Shown here: positions 26,928 to 36,606 of the stretch, piece after piece
Layout: every line of letters starts with the position of its first letter
How positions within the stretch are numbered: position 1 is the first letter of the stretch
Source: Chitinophagaceae bacterium IBVUCB2
GTDB taxonomy: Bacteria > Bacteroidota > Bacteroidia > Chitinophagales > Chitinophagaceae
Reading direction: 5' to 3'
Length of the DNA: 64,000 bases
Assembly: GCA_002127295.1 (NCBI GenBank)
Contig: NFUV01000001.1
Coordinates: 1,178,001-1,242,000 of the forward strand
Program-made: the position numbers and the translations under genes
Notes under the pieces: model-generated
Seen by the model: the letters and a program-made list of their open reading frames with translations, nothing else
Databases searched by the model: none
What the model was told of the DNA's origin: nothing

Positions 26928-28646
26928 TTAATTCTTCTTACGCAAGTTTGGATGAGGAGGCTCAACAGTTGCAGGTCCGTTTTCACCTTCTGCAGCCGCA
27001 CGAAGATCAACTGTGTTACAGTCGCCGCCTTCCTGGCCGTAGTTAAAGATAAAGCGGTCAGCACTTAAACCTTCTTTCTCTACCATATAGTTAATCACTG
27101 CGTTTACATGATCCCAGCTTAATTGCTGCTCTTTTTTGTTAGATGAGCAATAGCCGATTACCACTACGTTACAGCCTGGGTTGTTGCGCAATTTAGCAGC
27201 CACTGTAGAAAGTACAGCTTTAGCATCATCGCTCAGTTTGTTATTGTTTGCAGCGAAAGAAACACTTGGTAATGCACCTAGTAAAGTTGCACAATCATCT
27301 TTCTTACCACCCCAACCTGGGCAATCTTCACTTGGACAAGGAACTGGACATTTACCTACACCATCGGCATCTACCGGTTGGCAATATGTTGGAGTAATTA
27401 ATTCTTTATCCTTACAATCAGGTACACCGTCACCATCTGTATCTTTTGTTACACCATGGCTATCAACAGGGCAACCTGCAGGAGTTTGCTCTTGATCGAA
27501 TTGGTCAGTTACTCCGTCGCCATCGCTATCAGGCAATACTGGCTTTGGAAGACGCATTAAACGAGGATTGCGGATCTCGCTGTAAGCATAATCCAATGGG
27601 TTCAACCACCATAATGGTTCAACAGCTTTTGCACCCAGGTTAATATTCAAACCTATACTAGCATAGTTATAAGAATCAAAGTCGCGGGTAAGAACGGCAT
27701 CACCCCAAGCATGTTCCTGCCAACGCTGACCATCTAACAAGTCATCCTTAATGAATGTATGACGATCTTCAATCGCAAGGTTTAGTCTGTTGCTAAGCTT
27801 GAAAGCGAAACCAACACCTAATGTACCTGACGGCTTCAACGTATTACCGAATAACTTCGGACGACGTGTGCCTTGGTTTTCAGCAGCAGTTTCGTAAGAA
27901 TCATCTTGCAATTCTTTCAACTCTTTATAAGTATCCTTGCGGGACTTATAAATACTATTTACGCTGATAGTGGTATAATCATATTTATTACCGTTATCAT
28001 TCAAGGCATTCACTTTCGTGTCATAAACAGTTGCTCCAATACCTGCAAATCCATAAAAGTTAAACCCAGTTTTAGATTTGTGGAAACGAATATTGTTTAA
28101 CGTAACAACACCTTGTAAAGAAAGATCGTGAGCTTTTGTTTTATAATTATAATAAACTGGCTCTTCACCGTTTGAAAAACTTGTTCCATTGCTATACTGT
28201 AATTCACCAGTTGCAGAAAGCTGTCTGGTAGGAGCATAGTAACCCTGGTTTCCTAAATTGGTAGTCCAGGCTGGATTTTTAAAGAAATTATTTGCTGGAT
28301 TAAAAGTTCTGCCTTTTGCAGTTCCGTACATATACTCAAGACGCATTGAGAAAATATAGCCAAATGCTTTTCTTACATGCGCACCGAAACTAGGAAATGC
28401 TAATTGTGAAGGAATATCACCACTAACATTCATCATTCCAAGCTTAAGACCAATTTCCCACTGATTGCGGGGTTTTGCCGGAAAATTCTGAGTTCCGTTT
28501 AAGAATTCTGAATGCTGAGGCATTCTTTTGCTAGGAACAAGAGACGAGTCTTTAACGTCGTAACTAGCCCCAACTCGCTGAGAAAACCCATAAGACGCTA
28601 AGAGACAGAACATCCCTGTCAATAATAAAATTTTTTTGCTTGCCAT
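26928..28646 (-). CDS. OmpA-family outer membrane protein with calcium-repeat linker
   Basis: A 572-residue exported protein. An N-terminal signal is followed by an outer-membrane barrel-like region (about 55-345; aromatic-rich alternating strands such as FNFYGFAGIGATVYDTKV). A linker with thrombospondin-3-like acidic repeats (DSDGDGVTDQFD, DTDGDGVPDCKD) precedes a Cys-containing stretch and a C-terminal OmpA peptidoglycan-binding domain (about 455-550: LSDDAKAVLSTVAAKLRNNPG, VIGYCSSNKKEQQLSWDHV). It probably anchors the outer membrane to peptidoglycan. It is monocistronic with its own terminator. Confidence 0.87.
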   Translation of the reverse strand: MASKKILLLTGMFCLLASYGFSQRVGASYDVKDSSLVPSKRMPQHSEFLNGTQNFPAKPRNQWEIGLKLGMMNVSGDIPSQLAFPSFGAHVRKAFGYIFSMRLEYMYGTAKGRTFNPANNFFKNPAWTTNLGNQGYYAPTRQLSATGELQYSNGTSFSNGEEPVYYNYKTKAHDLSLQGVVTLNNIRFHKSKTGFNFYGFAGIGATVYDTKVNALNDNGNKYDYTTISVNSIYKSRKDTYKELKELQDDSYETAAENQGTRRPKLFGNTLKPSGTLGVGFAFKLSNRLNLAIEDRHTFIKDDLLDGQRWQEHAWGDAVLTRDFDSYNYASIGLNINLGAKAVEPLWWLNPLDYAYSEIRNPRLMRLPKPVLPDSDGDGVTDQFDQEQTPAGCPVDSHGVTKDTDGDGVPDCKDKELITPTYCQPVDADGVGKCPVPCPSEDCPGWGGKKDDCATLLGALPSVSFAANNNKLSDDAKAVLSTVAAKLRNNPGCNVVVIGYCSSNKKEQQLSWDHVNAVINYMVEKEGLSADRFIFNYGQEGGDCNTVDLRAAAEGENGPATVEPPHPNLRKKN

Positions 28647-28842
28647 AACTAAGGATTAAGATTTGAGAAACAATGTCCAAATAATACGCAAAAATAGAGA
28701 TTGAGGATTAATTACCAAATTTTTATGAAAAATATTTATCTCAACTGCGCTTTATTTTTCAATTACTTAGTCAACTTTTTACCGCATTTTGTTGCATTCT
28801 TTAACAATTATCTTTTTGGCCGTAAATTGCCCGATAATAAAA

Positions 28843-29805
28843 ATGCATTTACCAACCAACTTAATAAAAGAGGAACTCCAGATTTTTGAGACCCGGTTCA
28901 AAGAAGCTGCCAGAAGCCAGGCACCTTTGCTCGACCGTATCATGCGGTACATTGTAAAGCGAAAAGGAAAGCAGCTACGACCCATGTTTGTGCTTCTTTC
29001 TGCCAAACTATGCGGTGAAATTAACGAACCGGCTTACAGAGCTGCCTCCTTAGTTGAATTGCTGCATACTGCAACGCTGGTTCATGATGATGTAGTAGAT
29101 GATTCCATGGAAAGAAGGGGGTTTTTCTCCACTTATGCGTTATGGAAGGCCAAAGCGAATGTTCTCATCGGCGATTATTTATTGGCAAAAGGCTTACTCT
29201 TATCTCTTGATAATAACGACTACCAGATTTTACATATCCTATCAGATGCCGTACGAAAAATGAGTGAAGGCGAATTATTACAGCTGGAAAAAGCAAGAAG
29301 CCTGAATCTGAAAGAAGAAATTTATTATGAAATAATCCGTAATAAAACTGCTTCGCTCCTGGCTTCTGCCTGTGCTGCTGGTGCTTGGAGTACCAGCAAA
29401 GACGAAAAAATAACAGAGCAAATGCGGTTGTTTGGTGAAAAAACCGGGATGGCATTCCAGATAAAAGATGATTTATTTGACTACGCCAGTGAAAACATAG
29501 GAAAGCCCACCGGCAATGATATCAAAGAAAAAAAACTCACCCTTCCACTTATCTATACATTAAATAACACAGACAAATCTACCCGCCGCAAGATTATTTA
29601 TATTGTAAAAAACAATAACAACGATAAAGAAAAAGTAAAGTGGGTCATCAACCAGGTAGAAATAGCGGGAGGTATAGATTATGCTACTAAAAAAATGAAT
29701 GCCTATAAACAAGATGCACTTGCTATTCTTCACCAGTTTGCTGAAAGCCCGATAAGAAAAGGGCTAGAAGATCTCGTACTTTTTGTAACAGACAGAAAAT
29801 ATTGA
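28843..29805 (+). CDS. Trans-type polyprenyl diphosphate synthase
   Basis: A 320-residue all-alpha prenyltransferase. The first Asp-rich motif is HDDVVDD (82-87), the second is FQIKDDLFDY (209-213), and GKQLRP is the N-terminal diphosphate-binding motif. It elongates FPP with IPP units; octaprenyl or heptaprenyl products for the menaquinone side chain are likely, consistent with the mqn genes in this window. I start at MHLPTNLIKEEL, 18 codons into a longer frame. It lies 29 bp upstream of recJ on the same strand. Confidence 0.9.
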   Translation: MHLPTNLIKEELQIFETRFKEAARSQAPLLDRIMRYIVKRKGKQLRPMFVLLSAKLCGEINEPAYRAASLVELLHTATLVHDDVVDDSMERRGFFSTYALWKAKANVLIGDYLLAKGLLLSLDNNDYQILHILSDAVRKMSEGELLQLEKARSLNLKEEIYYEIIRNKTASLLASACAAGAWSTSKDEKITEQMRLFGEKTGMAFQIKDDLFDYASENIGKPTGNDIKEKKLTLPLIYTLNNTDKSTRRKIIYIVKNNNNDKEKVKWVINQVEIAGGIDYATKKMNAYKQDALAILHQFAESPIRKGLEDLVLFVTDRKY

Positions 29806-29834
29806 TTTCTCTTTTTGACCTCTACTAACAACTC

Positions 29835-31532
29835 ATGCAAAAAAGATGGAAAATATTATCACCCGATAAAGAAAAGGCAACTGCTTTACAGGAAGCATTG
29901 AAAGTTCACCCGGTTCTTTGCAACATATTAGTGCAACGTGGATTTGATACGTTTGAAAAAACAAAGGACTTCTTTCGTCCGCAATTAGCTGCCCTGCAAA
30001 GCCCGTGGCTAATGAAAGACATGGAAAAAGCAGTTGAACGAATTAGCACGGCCATCAATCAAAATGAAAGAATTCTTGTTTTTGGAGATTATGATGTAGA
30101 TGGCACCACCTCTGTTGCCAGTATGTATCAATTCCTGAAAAAAATTCATTCCAATATTGATTTTTATATTCCGCACCGCTACCGGGAAGGATATGGTGTA
30201 AGCAAAACCGGAATCGATTATGCAAAAGAAAATGGAATCACTTTAATTATTTCATTAGACTGCGGAATAAAATCTGCTGACTTAATTACCTATGCAAAAG
30301 AGCTGGGAATTGATTTTGTAGTTTGCGATCATCACCTGCCTGATGAAGTGCTTCCCCCTGCTATTGCTATTTTAAATCCTAAACAGATTGATTGTAATTA
30401 CCCCTACAAAGAATTATGCGGCTGTGGGGTAGGTTTTAAATTAATGTGTGCATTAACAGAAAGATTCAATTTACCAATAGAAGCTGCTTACGAATACCTG
30501 GACCTGGTAGCAACCGCTATAGCAGCTGACATAGTGCCTATTACCGGCGAGAACAGAATACTTGCTTTTTTTGGATTAATAAAAGCAAACAGCAATCCTA
30601 ACAACGGCATTAAAGCCTTAAAAAAATTAAGTGGATTTGAAAAAGATCTGGAAATAACCAATCTTGTTTTTTTAATTGCCCCAAGAGTAAATGCTGCCGG
30701 AAGAATGGATGATGCAAAAAAAGCCGTGCAGCTATTTATAGCTAACACTGACGAAGAAGCTTTTGCCTTTGCTGAAATGTTGCACAATGATAATACAGAT
30801 AGAAAAGAAGCTGATAAAACTATAACCGAAGAAGCATTAGCATTAATTCTTGAAAATGATGATTGGGTAAACAGAAAATCTACCGTTGTATTTCACCCAC
30901 ACTGGCATAAAGGAGTAGTAGGCATTGTTGCATCGAGGATTATAGATAGCTATTATCGTCCCACCATTGTACTTACACAATCTGGAGAATATGCTGCCGG
31001 CAGTGCCAGAAGTGTTCCGGGTTTTAATTTGTATGAAGCTGTTCATGCATGCCGGGAACATTTGTTGGGATATGGCGGCCATTTTGCTGCTGCAGGAATG
31101 ACGCTGGAGCTGAACCAGGTAAATGCCTTCAGAGAAAAATTTGAACAAGTGGTGGCAGCTTCCATTACTGATGAGTTGCTGATACCCGAAATAATAATTG
31201 ATGCAGAGATATCATTGAAAGATATCAGACAATCCTTTTACGACATCATTGCACAAATGGAACCCTTTGGCCCCGAAAATATGCGGCCTGTTTTTATTGC
31301 CAAAAAAGTAAAAGATACTGGATGGTCTAAAATTGTAAAAGAACAGCATATACGTTTTTCAGTAAGCCAGGAGAATGTAACTTTTACTGGTATTGGTTTT
31401 GGCATGGCAGCAAAGTTTGCATTGCTGGAAAAACAAGCATTTGTGGACATTGTATTTACTATTAATGTAAACGAATGGAAGGATGAAAAAAGCCTTCAAC
31501 TACGGGTTATAGACATTCGCATCAGCGAATAG
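29835..31532 (+). CDS. recJ: Single-stranded-DNA-specific exonuclease RecJ
   Basis: RecJ degrades single-stranded DNA 5' to 3' in recombination and mismatch repair. DHH-superfamily motifs are clear: FGDYDVDGTT (84-92), Asp142 in SLDCGI, and DHH at 165-167. A DHHA1-type region (VVGIVASRIIDSY, GSARSVPGFNLYEAV, GYGGHFAAAGMTL) and an OB-like C-terminal domain follow. Length 565 residues, normal. It is probably co-transcribed with the polyprenyl synthase. Confidence 0.95.
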   Translation: MQKRWKILSPDKEKATALQEALKVHPVLCNILVQRGFDTFEKTKDFFRPQLAALQSPWLMKDMEKAVERISTAINQNERILVFGDYDVDGTTSVASMYQFLKKIHSNIDFYIPHRYREGYGVSKTGIDYAKENGITLIISLDCGIKSADLITYAKELGIDFVVCDHHLPDEVLPPAIAILNPKQIDCNYPYKELCGCGVGFKLMCALTERFNLPIEAAYEYLDLVATAIAADIVPITGENRILAFFGLIKANSNPNNGIKALKKLSGFEKDLEITNLVFLIAPRVNAAGRMDDAKKAVQLFIANTDEEAFAFAEMLHNDNTDRKEADKTITEEALALILENDDWVNRKSTVVFHPHWHKGVVGIVASRIIDSYYRPTIVLTQSGEYAAGSARSVPGFNLYEAVHACREHLLGYGGHFAAAGMTLELNQVNAFREKFEQVVAASITDELLIPEIIIDAEISLKDIRQSFYDIIAQMEPFGPENMRPVFIAKKVKDTGWSKIVKEQHIRFSVSQENVTFTGIGFGMAAKFALLEKQAFVDIVFTINVNEWKDEKSLQLRVIDIRISE

Positions 31533-31597
31533 ATTTACACAAATAACTCTCATCTACCCGCCATTATGTTAATAAATATTTCATTTACTTAAGGTAA

Positions 31598-31625
31598 TTG
31601 GATACCCTTAGTTCGTCTACATTTG
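31598..31625 (+). promoter_or_regulatory. Promoter upstream of the secreted nuclease gene
   Basis: TTG at 31598-31600, a 17-bp spacer and TACATTTG at 31618-31625, matching the Bacteroidota TTG/TANNTTTG consensus, 25 bp before the ATG. The predicted leader is about 18 nt. Confidence 0.55.
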
Positions 31626-31649
31626 TCGTTCACTTAAAACGGTTATGGC

Positions 31650-34600
31650 ATGAAAAAGATTTACTTATTAGTTAGCCTTTTTTTTATTTCAGTTTTTACA
31701 ACTGCACAGACAGTTACTTGGAATTTTGGAACAGCAGCTGCAAATCCCGCACCATCGTCTGGAATTCCAGTAACAAACCTTACCATTTCTGATATAACTC
31801 AAGGAAATAATAACGGGACCACAACCCTATTAACCACAACTAGTGCTTCAAATACTTATCCCGGCTTTTCAGGTCAATTTAATGCTGGAGCAGCTGCAAG
31901 AGTCGGAGTATTAAATACTGCTGCTTCTGGCAGTGCCTATTTTGAATTTACGCTAACTCCTTCGGCCGGTGCAACAGTAAGTATGACCGCTATAAATTTT
32001 GGTTCTCGTTCTACTGGTACGGGGCCGCAAGCTTATTCTGTAAGAACCAGTTTGGATGGATACGCTTCTGATGCTGCAACGGGTGTATTGTTAGCCAATT
32101 CAGCTTGGGCTTTTTTTAATAATACAACATCTATAACAAGTGGCACTGGGACACCTATAACAATTAGAATTTATGGTCATAATGGTGCCGGAAGCCCTGG
32201 TGCAAATACAGCTAATTGGAGAATTGATGATTTATCAATTACAGTTAATGTTAGTGGGGGAGCCCCGAATATATCTGTTTCTGCCGTTACTAGTGCTACA
32301 GAGCCATCTTCTAATGGCAGCTTCAACTTGACTTTTAGTACAGCAACTGTTGCTGCATCAACAACTTTTGATTATGCTCTAACTGGTACAGCTATCTTTA
32401 ATACTGATTACAGTGTTACACTTTCAGGAAGTGCTACCCCTTCACCGTTAGTTGCAGCTAGCGGAACAATTACAGTTCCTGTATCTACTACTTCTATTAC
32501 AGTTACAATCACACCCATTGATGACCCAACCAATGAAGGAAATGAGACAATCATTCTAACTCTATCTAATCCGGGCGGAGGCTATACTTTAGGAACGGCA
32601 TCAGCAAATATTACATTAGCAGATGATGATATTCCATCTACCCCACTTAGTACAATACAGGGTTCTGGCACAACTGCTTCAGCTGGAAGCTTTACAGTGA
32701 CTGCAATTGTAACCGGAATATATTCAACATTAAGCCCGGCTGGTTTTTATATACAAGAAGAAGATGCTGATGCGGATGCAGACCCTAATACATCGGAAGG
32801 GATTTTTGTAGTATCTGCTACTCCAGTAGCTGTTGGCGATTTAGTAAGAGTTACAGGAACTGTTCAAGAAAACGGATCAACTCCTTCTTTTAACCAGGCT
32901 GTATTTGCAACAGCTACAGTAACTATTTTAAGTAATGCAAATCCATTACCTGCATTTACAGATATTACATTACCTGTAACGGCTATTGGCGATTATGAAA
33001 AGTATGAAGGCATGCGGGTACGTTTTCCCGGCACACTAACTGTAACAGACAACGATGCACTCGGGTCGTTTGGCGAATTAAAACTTTCTGCCGGTGGCCT
33101 GGTATATCAACCCACACAAATTATTGATCCTAATGATGCGGTAGCAAGTGGCACTACTTCAACAGGTGCCAGCAATGTAGCTGCTATTACTGCATTAACA
33201 GCAAGCAATAATTTAAGAACTATTCTACTGGATGATGGAAGAGGTACTATACCAACCTTGCCTTATGTAAATGGAGATAATACAGTAAGAGTGGGCAGCA
33301 CTATTGATAATATTACCGGTATATTGGGTTTTGCGTTTTCGCAATACCGACTACAGCCAATAGCTGCAGCTATACCAACATTTACCCATGCTGCAAGACC
33401 TGCTTTGCCAGGCTACGGTACAAGCCCTAACTTAAAAGTAGCAAGCTTCAATGTGTTGAACTATTTTGATGGCACAGCAAGTAATGGCCCTACAACTCCC
33501 ATTCCTGCTGGTTTTCCAACTCCCAGAGGTGCCCATTCGGCTGCAGAATTTACTAGACAAAGAGACAAAATCATTGAATCTCTCAAGCAAATAGATGCTG
33601 ACGTTGTTGGTCTAATAGAAATCGCCAATAACGGTTCTAACAACCCCTCAGCAATTCAGAATTTAGTAGATGGGCTTAATACAGCTATTGGTTCAGCTAC
33701 ATATGCATTTATAAATGATGGAGCGGTTTCACAAACCAATAATACCGACCAAATCCGTTGTGCCATCATTTACAAACCTGCGGTAGTTACACCTGTAGGT
33801 GTTGCTATGCTTGGCAACAATGCTGCTATCTTCGACAGACCTCCGTTAGCACAAACGTTTAACCTTATTGCCACCAATAAGACTTTTAATTTTGTTGTTA
33901 ATCATTTTAAATCAAAGGGTGGTTGTCCCGGCTCCGGAGTAGATGCCGACCAACTCGATGGTCAATCCTGCTGGAACAATAGAAGAAAATTACAGGCGGA
34001 TGCATTATTGGATTTCTTTAATACTCCAACTACCGGTGTTATAGCAGCATCGGGTACTAACCGTATAATAACAGTAGGTGACTATAATGCTTACTATGAA
34101 GAAGACCCGATGGATATTTTAAGAGCCGGCGGTTATACGGTTACGAGCAGCGGTACTTCCTATTCCTATTTATTTGGAGGGCAGTTGGGTTCTTTAGATC
34201 ATGCGGTAGTAAGCTCATCACTTGCAGGTTCTGTTACCGGTATTGCCAAGTGGAATACGAATTCGGTAGAGCCTTCATATTTGGATTATAATGATGCAAT
34301 AAGCACTAACGGCGGCGATCCTGTTAATCCATGGGCAGCTACATATACTCCCTCTCAGTGGAGAGCCTCTGACCATGATGCAATTTTAATGGGATTATTC
34401 TTAGATGCTGTACTCCCTGTTACTATCACTAATTTTTCTGCTGTAAAAGAAAATGCAACAAGTAAATTAAGCTGGACCACTTCGCAAGAAGTAAACAGCC
34501 GTGAGTTTGTGGTAGAACGTTCTGTAAATGGCGGAAACAGCTGGGAGGTAATTGCCGTAGTTCCGGCAAGTGGTAATAGCAACAGTTCTGTTAATTACAA

Positions 34601-34958
34601 TATCACTGATGCTTCCCCTGTAAAAGGTGCTAATCTTTACCGGTTAAAATCGGTTGACCTTGATAGCAAGTTTGAATATTCTGCCATTCGCCGGGTAAAT
34701 TTTGACAACAAATACACATTCAGTCTTTATCCAAATCCTGCAACAGATGTAATAAGAATTGCAGTAGATAATTCAGCAGGTTTGAATGCGCAGGTGCAGG
34801 TTATCAATACACAAAGCCAGGTGCTTATCAGCAGGCAGATTAACAGTTCTACCCAGCCTGCTACTATAAATGTAGCAACACTGGCGGCAGGTGTCTATTT
34901 TCTGCGAATTATTACTACTGATGGTACTGTAACTATTCAAAAATTCAGTAAGCAGTAA
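31650..34958 (+). CDS. T9SS-secreted ExeM/NucH-like extracellular nuclease with Calx-beta and OB domains
   Basis: A secreted 1102-residue protein: signal peptide, an N-terminal beta-rich region (20-200), a Calx-beta domain (about 205-327), a nuclease-associated OB fold (about 333-430), and an endonuclease/exonuclease/phosphatase domain (about 594-915: VASFNVLNYF, DADVVGLIEIANNG, VNHFKSKGG, VGDYNAYYEEDP and the catalytic ASDHDAILMG). The last ~80 residues (FSLYPNPATDVIRI ... GVYFLRIITTDG) are a type A T9SS sorting domain. It likely degrades extracellular DNA for phosphate or nucleotides or in biofilms. It has its own promoter and a strong terminator. Confidence 0.88.
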   Translation: MKKIYLLVSLFFISVFTTAQTVTWNFGTAAANPAPSSGIPVTNLTISDITQGNNNGTTTLLTTTSASNTYPGFSGQFNAGAAARVGVLNTAASGSAYFEFTLTPSAGATVSMTAINFGSRSTGTGPQAYSVRTSLDGYASDAATGVLLANSAWAFFNNTTSITSGTGTPITIRIYGHNGAGSPGANTANWRIDDLSITVNVSGGAPNISVSAVTSATEPSSNGSFNLTFSTATVAASTTFDYALTGTAIFNTDYSVTLSGSATPSPLVAASGTITVPVSTTSITVTITPIDDPTNEGNETIILTLSNPGGGYTLGTASANITLADDDIPSTPLSTIQGSGTTASAGSFTVTAIVTGIYSTLSPAGFYIQEEDADADADPNTSEGIFVVSATPVAVGDLVRVTGTVQENGSTPSFNQAVFATATVTILSNANPLPAFTDITLPVTAIGDYEKYEGMRVRFPGTLTVTDNDALGSFGELKLSAGGLVYQPTQIIDPNDAVASGTTSTGASNVAAITALTASNNLRTILLDDGRGTIPTLPYVNGDNTVRVGSTIDNITGILGFAFSQYRLQPIAAAIPTFTHAARPALPGYGTSPNLKVASFNVLNYFDGTASNGPTTPIPAGFPTPRGAHSAAEFTRQRDKIIESLKQIDADVVGLIEIANNGSNNPSAIQNLVDGLNTAIGSATYAFINDGAVSQTNNTDQIRCAIIYKPAVVTPVGVAMLGNNAAIFDRPPLAQTFNLIATNKTFNFVVNHFKSKGGCPGSGVDADQLDGQSCWNNRRKLQADALLDFFNTPTTGVIAASGTNRIITVGDYNAYYEEDPMDILRAGGYTVTSSGTSYSYLFGGQLGSLDHAVVSSSLAGSVTGIAKWNTNSVEPSYLDYNDAISTNGGDPVNPWAATYTPSQWRASDHDAILMGLFLDAVLPVTITNFSAVKENATSKLSWTTSQEVNSREFVVERSVNGGNSWEVIAVVPASGNSNSSVNYNITDASPVKGANLYRLKSVDLDSKFEYSAIRRVNFDNKYTFSLYPNPATDVIRIAVDNSAGLNAQVQVINTQSQVLISRQINSSTQPATINVATLAAGVYFLRIITTDGTVTIQKFSKQ

Positions 34959-34972
34959 GAAATTGTTTTGAG

Positions 34973-35009
34973 TTAAAAGCCCGCAGCTTTGCTGCGGGCT
35001 TTTAATTTA
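34973..35009 (+). terminator. Strong intrinsic terminator after the nuclease gene
   Basis: A perfect 15-bp stem (TTAAAAGCCCGCAGC with GCTGCGGGCTTTTAA), loop of 3, with T-rich sequence at the 3' arm. Confidence 0.93.
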
Positions 35010-35221
35010 GCCGGTAGGCTGCTGATAATCATTAATCTATCAGCATCAAATTGCCTTGGATCATTAATAATGCCTGGTCAAATTTACTTTACCTTTCCTT
35101 TTAGCATCTGGCCTTATTCCCCTATCTTTGCCGCCCCAAATCTGTGTTCGCAGATTCTTTTCCCGCTACTGCAGGAACTGTCCAATGGGATAAACCGAAT
35201 TTAAAAAGTAAAAACATCTCC

Positions 35222-35578
35222 ATGAACAATTACGAATTGATGGTGATTTTTACCCCTGTTCTAAGCGATGATGAATTCAAAGCGGAACAAAAAAAGTATG
35301 CTACCCTCGTTAAAGATAACGGTGGTTCTATTGTAGCAGAAAATCCATGGGGACTAAAATCACTTGCCTACCCGATCCAGAAAAAAACAACTGGCCTTTA
35401 TTGGGTACTTGAGTATGCAGCAGAATCTGACTTTAATGAAAAGTTGAAGATTCAAATGTTGCGTGATGAAGCAGTACTTCGTCACCTATGCACTAAACTC
35501 GATAAATACGCCGTCGAGTACAATGCAAGAAAGAAAAGTGGTGTAAAATCTCATACCGAAAAAGCAGTGGAGGCTTAA
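35222..35578 (+). CDS. rpsF: 30S ribosomal protein S6
   Basis: S6 binds the S15/S18 region of the small subunit. [18 protein letters not shown] is the family N-terminus, with [20 protein letters not shown] and [15 protein letters not shown] following. Length 118 residues from the ATG at 35222; an upstream 26-codon extension was trimmed. It is the first gene of rpsF-rpsR-rplI. Confidence 0.95.
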   Translation: MNNYELMVIFTPVLSDDEFKAEQKKYATLVKDNGGSIVAENPWGLKSLAYPIQKKTTGLYWVLEYAAESDFNEKLKIQMLRDEAVLRHLCTKLDKYAVEYNARKKSGVKSHTEKAVEA

Positions 35579-35582
35579 TATC

Positions 35583-35846
35583 ATGGCAAAAAATGAAATA
35601 AAATACCTTACTGCAATCAAAGCAGATAAAAGAGTAAAAAAATTCTGCCGTTTTAAAAAATACGGTATGCGCTACATCGATTATAAAGATGTAGAATTTT
35701 TGAAAAAATTTCTGAACGAGCAGGGTAAATTATTACCACGCCGTCTATCCGGAAACAGCCTGAAGTACCAGCGCAAAGTTTCTGATGCGGTGAAGAAAGC
35801 CCGCCAGATGGCATTATTGCCTTACGTAACAGACCTTTTAAAATAA
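35583..35846 (+). CDS. rpsR: 30S ribosomal protein S18
   Basis: An 87-residue basic protein with [41 protein letters not shown] S18 sequence (key parts [10 protein letters not shown] and [17 protein letters not shown]). S18 pairs with S6 in the 30S platform. It starts 4 bp after rpsF. No ssb or priB gene lies between them. Confidence 0.96.
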   Translation: MAKNEIKYLTAIKADKRVKKFCRFKKYGMRYIDYKDVEFLKKFLNEQGKLLPRRLSGNSLKYQRKVSDAVKKARQMALLPYVTDLLK

Positions 35847-35926
35847 CCTCACCCTAACCTCTATTAAAATAATTAGAGAGACAGTAACGATAAAACGAAA
35901 CTGGGTTGGTGAACAAAAAGAGAACA

Positions 35927-36373
35927 ATGGAAATTATATTAATTCAAGATGTAGATAATCTTGGTGCGAAGAATGAAGTAGTAAAAGTAAAAAACGGTTA
36001 TGCCCGTAACTACTTATTGCCACGTCAATTGGCTGTTGAAAACAGCCTGAGCAACAAGAAGCAGTTAGAAGAAAGAATGAAGCAGGTGAAGAAGAAAGAA
36101 GATAAAATGCTTGCTGAAATCAACAGTGTTATTGCTAAACTGAATGAAGCTCCTCTGAAATTAGGTGCTAAAACAGGAACAAGCGGTAAGATTTTCGGCA
36201 GTGTTACTTCTCTTCAAATCAGCCGTGCTATCCGTGAGCAAAAAGGATATGAGATCGATCGTAAAAAAATCACTCTGCCTGATGAAGTTAAAGAACTTGG
36301 TACTTACAAAGCCACTATTGATTTTGGTAATGGCAAAAGCACTGAAGTTGAATTTGAAGTAGTAGCAGAATAA
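35927..36373 (+). CDS. rplI: 50S ribosomal protein L9
   Basis: L9 is a two-domain protein that binds 23S rRNA near the L1 stalk. MEIILIQDVDNLGAKNEVVKVKNGYARNYLLP-like N-terminal sequence (GYARNYLLPRQLA), a long charged helix (NKKQLEERMKQVKKKEDKM) and a C-terminal domain (FGSVTSLQISRAI) give 148 residues. A 7-codon extension was trimmed. It ends the operon at a strong terminator. Confidence 0.96.
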   Translation: MEIILIQDVDNLGAKNEVVKVKNGYARNYLLPRQLAVENSLSNKKQLEERMKQVKKKEDKMLAEINSVIAKLNEAPLKLGAKTGTSGKIFGSVTSLQISRAIREQKGYEIDRKKITLPDEVKELGTYKATIDFGNGKSTEVEFEVVAE

Positions 36374-36397
36374 TTCTTTCTTAATAAACTATTTTAT

Positions 36398-36426
36398 AAT
36401 CCCTCTGTACAGAGGGATTTTTTTTA
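36398..36426 (+). terminator. Intrinsic terminator of the rpsF-rpsR-rplI operon
   Basis: A 9-bp stem AATCCCTCT-GTAC-AGAGGGATT followed by TTTTTTT. Confidence 0.92.
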
Positions 36427-36606
36427 CCCCTTGAGAAACAAGAAGGGGATTATATTCTACATATATCTCCACTTTCATAAAATTTTAGCCTCGAAAAAAA
36501 AGGTATGTCATTTGTTAACTCTTTACTATTCCATCTTCCTCTGAAAGAGTCAAGCAGTATCCCCTGAAAAATAGTTAACTCTATTACTCTTTAAAAACAA
36601 AAATTT

